64,000 bases of DNA from the NCBI GenBank assembly GCA_003241895.1, contig QBLY01000006.1:53493-117492 (forward strand), written 5' to 3'. The position numbers and the translations under genes were made by a program. This stretch comes from Lysobacteraceae bacterium (GTDB taxonomy: Bacteria; Pseudomonadota; Gammaproteobacteria; Xanthomonadales; Xanthomonadaceae). Below, one piece after another: positions 26,613-34,230 of the stretch. Within the stretch, counting starts at the first letter, position 1, and the number at the start of each line of letters is the position of its first letter. Under the pieces are notes generated by a model that was given only the letters and a program-made list of their open reading frames with translations, was not told the DNA's origin and did no database searches.

Positions 26613-27829
26613 GGCGGCGCCCCGGCTTCTTCGCTTTTGCCGGGAATGTCCTGGGCCAGCAGCACGCGCTCGCCGGCTTCGAGGCCCGTCAGCACCTGGG
26701 TGCGCGCGGGCCCACGCACGCCCAGCGTCACCGCGCGCCGCACGGGCTTGGCCCCTTCGAGAACCGTCACGAACGCCTGCTCGCCTTCGCCCAGCAGGGC
26801 CACGTTGGCAACGGTGGTCGCCTGCGCGGCAGACAGCAGGGTGATGCGTCCGGTGAACGCCTGCCCCGGGACCCACGCATGTTGCTTGGCCGCTGCCACC
26901 GGGACGCTCACCTTGGCCGAAACAAACTTGGCTGGATTCTGTCGGCTCACCGCGCGCGGCGCGCTGGCTATCCAGGTGACCTCGCCCACGGCCTGCTGTT
27001 CCGGATAGCCCATTGGCGTAAGTTCCACCTTCTGGCCCACGGCCAGACCCTGCGCCTCCTGTTGCGGCAGGCGCAGCTCGACCTCCAGGGCCTCGACGTC
27101 CGGCAGGTTGGCGAATTCCGCGCTGGCCCACATCTGTTCACCAATGCGCGGCAGCTCACCGCTCCAGCCCGTCGCCAGCATGAAAATGCCGTCGTGGGCG
27201 GCACGCAGCTCCAGGGCATCCAGGTCGCCGCGCTTGTTTGCCGCGCCAGCCTCCAGCGTGCCGCGCTGCACGCCAAGCAGGTTGATCTCGGCGGTGCCGC
27301 GCTCGGCCGACTGGTCCTGCCGCCAGCGCAGCACCCCGGTCTTCTCGGTCAGGAACTCTTCGTCCTCCACCGCATCCAGCACTTCGTTGCGCGCCAGCGC
27401 CTCGAAATCGGCGCGCGCGTACCGGCGGGCGATGGCCAGCGCCGATTCGGCCTGGGCCAGCTCCACCTCCACGCGGTCGAGCCCCACTTCCAATTCGCTT
27501 TCCTTGTTCGCCCGCGCCAAAGCGTTGCGCTGCAGGTCGATCAAGGCCTTGTCGAGTTCGAGCTTGGACTGTGCCGCTCCAAAGCGCGCCACCAGATCGC
27601 CGGCCTTCACCGGGCTGCCGTCGGGCAGCATCCACAGCAGCTGGCGGCGCGCGAAATTCTGGCCTGGGACGCGCAGCGGTGTCGCCTTGGCTGCCTTGAG
27701 CTCCCCCTGGGCACGGACCGAGAAATCGACCGCCCCCGTGGCCACGACCTCGCTGGCCACCACCGCGCCGTCGTCGCCGCCACAGCCAGCCAGCAGCAGC
27801 GCGAGGGCGACCAGGGCAAGCCGCCTCAC
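26609..27829 (-). CDS. Periplasmic adaptor lipoprotein of the ABC exporter (HlyD-like, third of three)
   Basis: 406 residues starting with GTG, with lipobox LLLAGCGG. A half lipoyl motif (LPDGSPVKAGDLVARF) precedes a long alpha-helical hairpin (about residues 90-180), then LRAAHDGIFMLATGW, a barrel domain and a C-terminal membrane-proximal domain with VTLGVRGPARTQVLTGLEAGERVLL. It overlaps the preceding gene (GTGA) and the permease gene (ATGA). It is the most complete adaptor of the three, and the likeliest direct partner of the MacB-type permease. Confidence 0.86.
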   Translation of the reverse strand: MRRLALVALALLLAGCGGDDGAVVASEVVATGAVDFSVRAQGELKAAKATPLRVPGQNFARRQLLWMLPDGSPVKAGDLVARFGAAQSKLELDKALIDLQRNALARANKESELEVGLDRVEVELAQAESALAIARRYARADFEALARNEVLDAVEDEEFLTEKTGVLRWRQDQSAERGTAEINLLGVQRGTLEAGAANKRGDLDALELRAAHDGIFMLATGWSGELPRIGEQMWASAEFANLPDVEALEVELRLPQQEAQGLAVGQKVELTPMGYPEQQAVGEVTWIASAPRAVSRQNPAKFVSAKVSVPVAAAKQHAWVPGQAFTGRITLLSAAQATTVANVALLGEGEQAFVTVLEGAKPVRRAVTLGVRGPARTQVLTGLEAGERVLLAQDIPGKSEEAGAPP

Positions 27830-28791
27830 GGCGCCACCGCCTTGCCGGCGGCAGGAACGGTGATCTGGACCGACACCGGCATGCCGGTCTTGAGCCCGGT
27901 GGTGTCGCCGTCCAGGCGCAGCAGCACGTCGATCACGGGCATCGGCGACAAGCGCGACTTGCTGCGCACGGTGCGGCCCAGTTCAGCCACCCGGCCCGAC
28001 AGTCGCTGCCCCGCTCCACCCTGCACCTGCACCCGCGCTGGAAGGCCCACGGCGATGCGCAGCATGTCGCGTTCGGCCAGCGTGGCGCGCACCACCAGCG
28101 TAGACGGATCGGGCATTTCCGCCACGCGCTGGCCCATGAAGGCCTGGCCGCCCACCTCGTAGCGTTCGCCGCGCCAGTTGCTCTTGACCACCAGCACGCC
28201 ATCGCGCGGCGCCGGCACGGAAAGCGAGGCAAGCGCGCGCGTGAGTTCGTCCACGTCGTTGCTGGCCTGGGCAACCTCTGCGGCCACAAGCGCGCGTTCG
28301 GCCTCTCGCTGCCGGCGGGCGAGCACTTCGCGCTGGCGCACCAGGGCATCGCGGCGCGTGGCGCGCTCACGCTCGATCACGAGCTTGCGGTAGTCCACCG
28401 AACGAATGATGTCGGCGGGCTGGTCGGCCTTGCGGCGCGCCTTGTCCAGCGTGGCGGCCTGCTCGGCCGTGGCCAGGCGCTCGGTGCGCTGGCGTTCGGC
28501 CAGGTCCAGCAGGATCTTTGATTCCTCGCTCTGCTTCTGCTTGAGCAGCCCTTGGGCATCCATCAGCTGACGCTGCAGATCGGTGCCGTCGAACGTGACG
28601 GCTGGTTCACCCTTCTTGAGCAGGGCGCCGTCGGCGGCGAGCTGGGTGATCTGGAAATTCCAGGCGTTGCGCACCGAGGGCGGCGAGATGGGCGCGCTGC
28701 TGAGCGCCGCCACCTCGCCCTCCAGCGTCAGCACGTCGGCGGCGGCGGAGCCCGCAGCGAGTACCAGCAACAGCGTGGCGGAACGGATCAT
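27826..28791 (-). CDS. Periplasmic adaptor-like protein of the ABC exporter (second of three)
   Basis: 321 residues with a signal peptide (MIRSATLLLVLAAGSAAA). It shows LLKKGEPAVTFDGTDL as a lipoyl half-motif, a charged coiled-coil hairpin (about residues 75-170, for example QKQSEESKILLDLAERQRTER), then VPAPRDGVLVVK, GQAFMGQRVAEM and a barrel domain. It ends within TGMPVSVQITVPAAGK. There is no lipobox and no membrane-proximal domain as in the third adaptor. It overlaps the first adaptor gene by ATGA (28791-28788). Confidence 0.82.
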   Translation of the reverse strand: MIRSATLLLVLAAGSAAADVLTLEGEVAALSSAPISPPSVRNAWNFQITQLAADGALLKKGEPAVTFDGTDLQRQLMDAQGLLKQKQSEESKILLDLAERQRTERLATAEQAATLDKARRKADQPADIIRSVDYRKLVIERERATRRDALVRQREVLARRQREAERALVAAEVAQASNDVDELTRALASLSVPAPRDGVLVVKSNWRGERYEVGGQAFMGQRVAEMPDPSTLVVRATLAERDMLRIAVGLPARVQVQGGAGQRLSGRVAELGRTVRSKSRLSPMPVIDVLLRLDGDTTGLKTGMPVSVQITVPAAGKAVAP

Positions 28792-29765
28792 GGCGAACCC
28801 CCGGTGCCTGCCGCCGGCGCAGTGACGCGCACGCTCATGCCGGGCCGAAGCGGCAGGCCGTGGCCGTCGGGAAGAGCGATGTCCACCACGAAGTAACGTC
28901 CACTCCCCCATTCGGCCTTGGCCTGCGGCGTACTGCCGACGCCCGTGATTCGGGCCTGCAGCAAAGACCCGGGTACGGCGTCGAAGCTCAGGTTCACGGC
29001 GTGGTCGACCGCCAGGCCGCGCCGGTCGGGTTCGAGCGCAAAGGCACGCACCCCCAGCGCCCCAGACCGCACCAGTTGCCCGATGGCTTCGCCGGCGTTG
29101 GCGGTGCCGCCCTCTTCGTAGCGTTGGCCGGTGTTGGGATTGAAGTTCAGGCTGGCCACGCCGGCTCCCTCGGCCCGCTGCTCGGCCGATGCGATCACCG
29201 AGGCCGCGTAGTCCAGGTCGGTTTGCATCTTCGCCATCTCAAGGTCGCCGTCGGCGCGGCGCCGGGTGATGGCCTGGCGCGCAGCACCCAACTCTTCCTG
29301 TTTGAGTGCGAATTCCCGCTTCGCGCGCGCCAGTTCGCCGGCATAGCGGTCTACGTCGATGCGGGCGATGTAATCGGGGGGGATGGCGGCATCCACATGG
29401 GCAATGGCGAGCGCCGCTTCGGCATCCACCTGCGCCAGCTGGGCGTCAAGTTCACGCACGGCCAGCTCCGCCAGCTCCTTGGCGATCCTGGCGCGGGTCT
29501 GCAACACCTGGACCTTGAGCGTCTGCTGCTGGGCAAGGGCCGCACCGGGATCAATGCGCACCAGCGAGTCCCCAGCCTTGACCTCGGTGCCTTCAGGGAG
29601 GAGATAGCGCAAGGTCACGGGGCTTGATTCGGACATCGGCGCGAGGATCAGTTCAGCCTCGGGCGCGTGCACTACGCCGCTGAGCAACACCGGGCGCGCA
29701 GCCTGCACCTGCGCCCCGGTGGCGGCGAGCGCCAAGGCCAGCACGGCTTCAAGGCCCCGAATCAT
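28788..29765 (-). CDS. Periplasmic adaptor-like protein of the ABC exporter (first of three)
   Basis: 325 residues with a signal peptide (LEAVLALALAATGAQVQA). LLPEGTEVKAGDSLVRIDPG is the first lipoyl half. A helical hairpin spans about residues 75-190 (KVQVLQTRARIAKELAELAV). RYEEGGTANAGEAIGQLV and a barrel segment with LSFDAVPGSLLQARITG follow, and the protein ends LPLRPGMSVRVTAPAAG. It overlaps the 3' end of the ATPase gene by 17 bp. The three adaptors share architecture but little obvious sequence identity. Confidence 0.82.
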   Translation of the reverse strand: MIRGLEAVLALALAATGAQVQAARPVLLSGVVHAPEAELILAPMSESSPVTLRYLLPEGTEVKAGDSLVRIDPGAALAQQQTLKVQVLQTRARIAKELAELAVRELDAQLAQVDAEAALAIAHVDAAIPPDYIARIDVDRYAGELARAKREFALKQEELGAARQAITRRRADGDLEMAKMQTDLDYAASVIASAEQRAEGAGVASLNFNPNTGQRYEEGGTANAGEAIGQLVRSGALGVRAFALEPDRRGLAVDHAVNLSFDAVPGSLLQARITGVGSTPQAKAEWGSGRYFVVDIALPDGHGLPLRPGMSVRVTAPAAGTGGSP

Positions 29766-30423
29766 GGTCCACCCTGCCGTCGCGCATGCGCACTTGCCGC
29801 GGCGCGCGCTCGGCCACGTCGGGATCGTGCGTCACCAGCACCACGGTCTGGCCGTCCCGGTGCAGCTCGGCAAAGAGCCCCAGCACGTCGGCCGCGGTCT
29901 TGGAGTCGAGGTTGCCGGTGGGTTCGTCCGCCAACAGCAGGGTCGGCTTGAGCAGCAGCGCCCGGGCGATGGCGGCACGCTGCTGCTGGCCGCCCGACAG
30001 CTGCTGCGGCCGGTGCGCCATGCGATCGGCCAGGCCGACGCGTTCGAGCAGCTCACGCGCGTAAGCCTCGACCCCGCTCACGGGGTGCAGGCAATAGCGC
30101 AGCGGCAACAGCACGTTCTCGAGCACGCTCAGCCGCGACAGCAGGTGGAAGGACTGGAACACGAAGCCGATGCGGCGGTTGCGCAGCTCGCTCAGGGCGT
30201 CATCGTCGAGCGTCGAGACATCCGCCTCCTCGAACCGGTAGCGGCCCGTGCTGGGGCGATCCAGGCAGCCCAGGATGTTGAGCAGCGTTGATTTGCCCGA
30301 TCCAGAGGCGCCCGTGATGGCGAGATGCTCGCCGCGCCCGATCTGCAGGTCCAGGCCGGCCAGGGCCGGAATGTGCTGTCCCTCCACCGAGTAGGTGCGG
30401 GTGATGTCCTGGAGGTTGATCAT
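29749..30423 (-). CDS. ABC transporter ATPase (MacB/LolD-like)
   Basis: 224 residues. Walker A is GASGSGKST (about 38-46), the Q-loop is FVFQSFHLL, the signature is LSGGQQQRAAIARALL, Walker B is LLLADEPTGNLDS and the switch His is in LVTHD. The IPALAGLDLQIGRGE start and NLDS D-loop are typical of the MacB/LolD/FtsE group that drives FtsX-type permeases. It is the first gene of the operon; the genes after it overlap each other by 4-17 bp, which indicates tight stoichiometric coupling. Confidence 0.94.
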   Translation of the reverse strand: MINLQDITRTYSVEGQHIPALAGLDLQIGRGEHLAITGASGSGKSTLLNILGCLDRPSTGRYRFEEADVSTLDDDALSELRNRRIGFVFQSFHLLSRLSVLENVLLPLRYCLHPVSGVEAYARELLERVGLADRMAHRPQQLSGGQQQRAAIARALLLKPTLLLADEPTGNLDSKTAADVLGLFAELHRDGQTVVLVTHDPDVAERAPRQVRMRDGRVDHDSGP

Positions 30424-30434
30424 CCGCAGCCGCA

Positions 30435-30454
30435 GTTCAATTCAGGCGTTGAAC
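30435..30454. promoter_or_regulatory. GTTCAA-N8-TTGAAC dyad upstream of the ABC operon
   Basis: A perfect 6 bp inverted repeat with an 8-base spacer lies 11 bp before the ATPase start. It could be an operator or part of the promoter region shared with the divergent CoA-transferase gene. No regulator is identified. Confidence 0.35.
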
Positions 30455-30516
30455 CTAATGGGAAGGCGGGCATGAATGCAAGCCCTGCCCGCACCCCGGT
30501 GCGATACTGGTGTTCC

Positions 30517-32487
30517 ATGACTCTTGGCGCGCCGATGCCTGCCACCACGCCGATCGATTCCCTGGAAGCTGCCGTCGACCGTCTGATCGCCCACGCGGGC
30601 GCGAATATCGTGCTGGCCGCGCCGCTGGGGCTGGGCAAGCCGCATCGGCTGCTCAACGCCATCACCCGGCGCGTGGCGGCCGACCCGGGCCTGAGGCTGG
30701 AACTGCTGACCGCGCTGTCTCTCACGCCGCCATCGCCGGGTTCGGGGCTCCAGCAGCGTTTCCTGGCGCCGTTCCTCGACCGCCACTTCGGCGCGGACTT
30801 CCCGGCGCTGGACTACGCGCTGGCCATGCGCCGCGACCAGCTGCCGGCCAACATCAAGGTCGAGGAGTTCTACATGCAGTCGGGCGCACTGCTGGGCTCG
30901 ACGCAGGCGCAGCGCAACTACGTCAGCCTCAACTACACCCACGTGGCGCGCGCGGTGGCCGAGCGCGGCGTCAATTCGCTGGTGCAGAAAGTGGCGCGCG
31001 AACCCGGCGGCACGCGGCTCAGCCTGAGCTGCAATCCCGACCTCACCTTCGACCTGGTGGACGAAGTGGCGCGGCTGGGCAACCCGCGCCCGTACTTCAT
31101 CGCCGAAGTGGATCCGAACCTGCCCTGGCTGGACGGGCCGTGCGCGGTGGACGCGGACTTCTTCGATTTGGTGCTGGACCTGCCCGGGCCCACGCCCGAG
31201 TTGTTCGCGCTGGTACGCGAACCGGTCAGCGACGCCGACTACGCCATCGGCCTTTACGCCAGCACGCTGGTGCGCGACGGCGGCACGCTGCAGATCGGCA
31301 TCGGCTCGCTGGCCGACGCGCTGTGCCATGCGCTGGTGCTGCGACACACCCGCAACGACGTCTACCTTGCGCTGCTCGAAGCCCTGTCACCGGGGCTGGC
31401 GAAGTCGCAACTGGTGCAGTCGACCGGCGGCGTCGAACCCTTCCGGCTCGGCCTGTACGGCGCCAGCGAGATGGTCAACGACGGCTTCCGCAGCCTGGTG
31501 CAGGCCGGCGTGCTTTCGCGTCGGGTTCTGGACGATCCCGAGGCCATGGCGCGCCTGAACCGCAACGCCGGCACGCCCGAGGACGACGCCCGGCTGGCCT
31601 TCGAGGGACGCTACCTGGATGGTGCCTTCTACCTGGGCTCAAAGGACCTTTACGCCTGGCTGCGCGGACTCGACGCCGAGCAGGCGCGCGGCATCGGCAT
31701 GACCCGCGTTTCCCACATCAACGAGCTGTACGGCAACAACGAAGCGCTGGAGCGCGAACAGCGCCGCGATTCGCGCCTGTTCAACACCTGCATGATGATG
31801 ACCGCGATGGGCGCGGCCGTGTCCGACGGGCTCGAGGACGGTCGGGTAGTGTCGGGAGTGGGCGGCCAGTACAACTTCGTGGCCATGGCCCACGCCCTGC
31901 ACGGTTCCCGGTCGGTGCTGATGCTGCGTGCGGTGCGCGGGACGGATGGACAGGCCTCGAGCAACATCCTGTGGAACTACGGCCACACCACGATCCCGCG
32001 CCACCTGCGCGACATCGCCATCACCGAATATGGCGTGGCCGACCTGCGCGGCCGCAGCGACGAGGACTGCGTGCTGGCGATGCTGCGGCTCACCGACGCG
32101 CGCTTCCAGCAGGGCCTGCTCGACCAGGCGCGCGCTGCACGCAAAGTCGCCGCGGACGCAGCGCTGCCGTCCGGCGCTGCCGGCAACCGCCCCGACCGTC
32201 TTTCGGCAAGGCTGGCGCCGTTCCGCCGGGACGGCTCCCTGCCCGACTTCCCGATGGGCAGTGACTTCACGCCGGTGGAGCAGCGCCTGGTGCCGGCGCT
32301 GGCCTGGCTCAAGCAGCAAAGCGCGCGTCCGGCCGGTAAGGTCCGCCTGCTCTTGCGTGCGCTGGTGGCCCCGCCTGCCAGCGATACCGAAGCCATGCAG
32401 CGCATGGCCTTGGCCGACCCATCGGGACTGGGGCAAAAGCTGGAAGCCCGCCTGTTGGCGCTGGCGCTGTCGCGCACGGCGAACTGA
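30517..32487 (+). CDS. Acetyl-CoA hydrolase/transferase family protein
   Basis: A 656-residue member of the acetyl-CoA hydrolase/CoA-transferase (Cat1/4-hydroxybutyrate CoA-transferase) family. Recognisable parts are NIVLAAPLGLGKPHRLLNAI near the N-terminus, a central DGGTLQIGIGSLADALCHAL, GLYGASEMVNDGF, the glycine-rich VVSGVGGQYNFVAMAHALHG and a C-terminal ITEYGVADLRGRSDEDC. It is longer than the about 430-500 residues of typical members; the extra length includes an inserted region around residues 330-420. The start is uncertain: 30472 has a better Shine-Dalgarno (GGAAGG), and 30535 is also possible. Acyl-CoA specificity is unknown. Confidence 0.82.
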   Translation: MTLGAPMPATTPIDSLEAAVDRLIAHAGANIVLAAPLGLGKPHRLLNAITRRVAADPGLRLELLTALSLTPPSPGSGLQQRFLAPFLDRHFGADFPALDYALAMRRDQLPANIKVEEFYMQSGALLGSTQAQRNYVSLNYTHVARAVAERGVNSLVQKVAREPGGTRLSLSCNPDLTFDLVDEVARLGNPRPYFIAEVDPNLPWLDGPCAVDADFFDLVLDLPGPTPELFALVREPVSDADYAIGLYASTLVRDGGTLQIGIGSLADALCHALVLRHTRNDVYLALLEALSPGLAKSQLVQSTGGVEPFRLGLYGASEMVNDGFRSLVQAGVLSRRVLDDPEAMARLNRNAGTPEDDARLAFEGRYLDGAFYLGSKDLYAWLRGLDAEQARGIGMTRVSHINELYGNNEALEREQRRDSRLFNTCMMMTAMGAAVSDGLEDGRVVSGVGGQYNFVAMAHALHGSRSVLMLRAVRGTDGQASSNILWNYGHTTIPRHLRDIAITEYGVADLRGRSDEDCVLAMLRLTDARFQQGLLDQARAARKVAADAALPSGAAGNRPDRLSARLAPFRRDGSLPDFPMGSDFTPVEQRLVPALAWLKQQSARPAGKVRLLLRALVAPPASDTEAMQRMALADPSGLGQKLEARLLALALSRTAN

Positions 32488-32540
32488 CCTGCGGCGCAGG
32501 GCGTCGTAAACTGGGTCGTCCGACTTCTGGAGACACGTCC

Positions 32541-33407
32541 ATGTCAGCACCCGACGTCCTGCCCTTCTTCCACGCCGACACCAACACCTGGTCCTACCTG
32601 GTCAGCGATCCCGCCACCCGCGAGGCCGCGATCATCGACCCGGTGCTGGACTTCGACCCCAAGTCCGGCCGCACCGCCACCACGTCGGCGCAGCAGCTGC
32701 TCGACGCGGTGAAAAAGCTGGACCTGCACGTGCGCTGGATCATCGAAACCCACGCCCACGCCGACCACCTCAGCGCCGGCCACTGGCTCAAGCCCCTGCT
32801 GCCCGACGCCGTGCTTTCCATCGGCGAGGGCATCCGCACGGTGCAGAAAACCTTCCGGCCGATCTTCAGCCTGGGCGAGGACTTCGCGGTGGACGGGTCG
32901 CAGTTCGACCACCTTTTCGTCGAAGACGAGCGCTTCGCGGTGGGCGTGCTCGAGGGCCGCGTCATCCCGGTTCCCGGTCACACCAACGACAGCGTGGCCT
33001 ACCTGATCGGCGATGCGCTGTTCACCGGCGACTCGCTGTTCATGCCCGACGGCGGCACCGCCCGCTGCGATTTCCCGGGTGGCGACGCCGCCACGCTTTA
33101 CCGGTCCATCCAGCGCCTGTACGAACTGCCCGGCAACACGCGGGTGTTCGTCTGCCACGACTACGGCCCGGACGGCCGCGAGGTGCGCTGCGAAACCACC
33201 ATCGCCGAACAAAAGCGCAGCAACATCCACGTGCGCGACGGCGTGGACGAAGCCAGCTACGTGGCCATGCGCAATGCCCGCGACGCCACGCTGGACATGC
33301 CTACGCTGATCCTGCCGGCGGTGCAGGTGAACATCCGCGCCGGCGCCCTGCCCGAGCCGGAAGCCAACGGCGTGCGCTACCTCAAGCTGCCGATCGACGC
33401 GCTATAG
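32541..33407 (+). CDS. MBL-fold hydrolase, persulfide dioxygenase (ETHE1/Blh)-like
   Basis: 288 residues. The metal motif THAHADHLSAG (His71, His73, Asp75, His76), the third-ligand region VIPVPGHTNDSVAYLIGDALFTGDSLF and GGTARCDFPGGDAATLYRSIQ match the ETHE1-like branch. That branch oxidises glutathione persulfide to sulfite using a mononuclear iron. Unlike Xylella Blh, it has no N-terminal DUF442 domain. A Shine-Dalgarno (TGGAGA) precedes the ATG. It is convergent with the end of the sulfide operon (stops overlap by 6 bp) and therefore has its own promoter. The persulfide role is inferred from family and context. Confidence 0.85.
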   Translation: MSAPDVLPFFHADTNTWSYLVSDPATREAAIIDPVLDFDPKSGRTATTSAQQLLDAVKKLDLHVRWIIETHAHADHLSAGHWLKPLLPDAVLSIGEGIRTVQKTFRPIFSLGEDFAVDGSQFDHLFVEDERFAVGVLEGRVIPVPGHTNDSVAYLIGDALFTGDSLFMPDGGTARCDFPGGDAATLYRSIQRLYELPGNTRVFVCHDYGPDGREVRCETTIAEQKRSNIHVRDGVDEASYVAMRNARDATLDMPTLILPAVQVNIRAGALPEPEANGVRYLKLPIDAL

Positions 33408-33764
33408 CTTGGGTTCGCCGCCGGCCGGCCCCAGTTCGTCGAACGCACGCAGCGTCTCCGCGGCATAGATCATCGAAGGCCCCGCACCCATGTAGATGGC
33501 CAGTGAAACCGTCTCGAGCACCTGCTCGCGGGTGGCTCCGGCGCGGATCGCCGCCTTGACGTGGAAGCCGATGCAGCCGTCGCAGCGCGTGGCGATGGCG
33601 ATCGCGATGGCCATCAGTTCCTTGGTCATGACGTCGAGCGCGCCCGGCGCCAGCGCCTCGCGCGCCAGGCCGCCGAAAGCCTTCATCGGGCCCGGCGCGC
33701 CGACGCGCAGCGTGGCGATGGCGGCGTTGAGGTCGTCGATCAGCTGTGGGTAGGAATGGCTCAT
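33402..33764 (-). CDS. AhpD-like/carboxymuconolactone decarboxylase family protein
   Basis: 120 residues, an all-helical AhpD-like protein. The active-site pattern is Glu49, Cys61-Asp-Gly-Cys64 and His68 (ATRCDGCIGFHVKAAI), as in AhpD, where the CxxC relays electrons to a peroxidase. There is no decarboxylase signature, so a redox role is likelier. AGGGAG precedes the ATG. It is the last gene of the six-gene operon, 25 bp after the thioredoxin gene. Its pairing with thioredoxin suggests thiol/peroxide or polysulfide reduction (inference). Confidence 0.86.
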   Translation of the reverse strand: MSHSYPQLIDDLNAAIATLRVGAPGPMKAFGGLAREALAPGALDVMTKELMAIAIAIATRCDGCIGFHVKAAIRAGATREQVLETVSLAIYMGAGPSMIYAAETLRAFDELGPAGGEPKL

Positions 33765-33789
33765 GGAAACTCCCTTGATGGGTGGACGA

Positions 33790-34230
33790 TCAGGCGCCCA
33801 GCTGTTGATGCGTCCAGCGCACGATGCCGGGGGCATCCATGGCGCCGGACTGACGTGCGATCTCGCGGCCCTGGCGCAGCAGCACCAGGGTCGGGATGCT
33901 GCGGATGTTGTAGCGCTGGCCCAACGTCGGCTCGGACTGGGTGTCAACTTTGGCCAGGCGCACCTGCGGCTCGAGCTGCGCGGCGGCGCGATCGAAGTGC
34001 GGCGCCATCACCTGGCAGGGCCCGCACCACGGCGCCCAGAAATCGACCAGCAGCGGTAGTTCGCTGCGATCGGCATGGGCGGCGAAATGGTCCACGCCCA
34101 GGACCAGCGGATGCGCCGTGAACAGCGGCTGGTGGCAGCGCCCGCAGGACGGCGCGTCCGCCAGGCGCTGCACCGGGACACGGCTCAAGCCGTGGCAGTG
34201 CGGACACGCCAGTGTCGTGGTGTCGCTCAT
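33790..34230 (-). CDS. trxC: Thioredoxin-2 (TrxC-type) with N-terminal zinc ribbon
   Basis: 146 residues. The N-terminal zinc ribbon ligands are Cys9-x2-Cys12 and Cys29-x2-Cys32 (ACPHCHG and SCGRCHQP), and the thioredoxin active site is WCGPC (Cys69, Cys72) within LLVDFWAPWCGPCQVMAP; SIPTLVLLRQG carries the cis-proline. The start overlaps the stop of the RND pump gene (ATGA). E. coli Trx2 is oxidative-stress induced. Here its position in a sulfide operon points to reduction of persulfides or polysulfides, which is inference. Confidence 0.93.
   Translation of the reverse strand: MSDTTTLACPHCHGLSRVPVQRLADAPSCGRCHQPLFTAHPLVLGVDHFAAHADRSELPLLVDFWAPWCGPCQVMAPHFDRAAAQLEPQVRLAKVDTQSEPTLGQRYNIRSIPTLVLLRQGREIARQSGAMDAPGIVRWTHQQLGA

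Noticed and set aside
33402-33764. A true 4-carboxymuconolactone decarboxylase of aromatic degradation.
   Set aside because: The AhpD-type CxxC-x3-His relay is present and no other pca gene is nearby.
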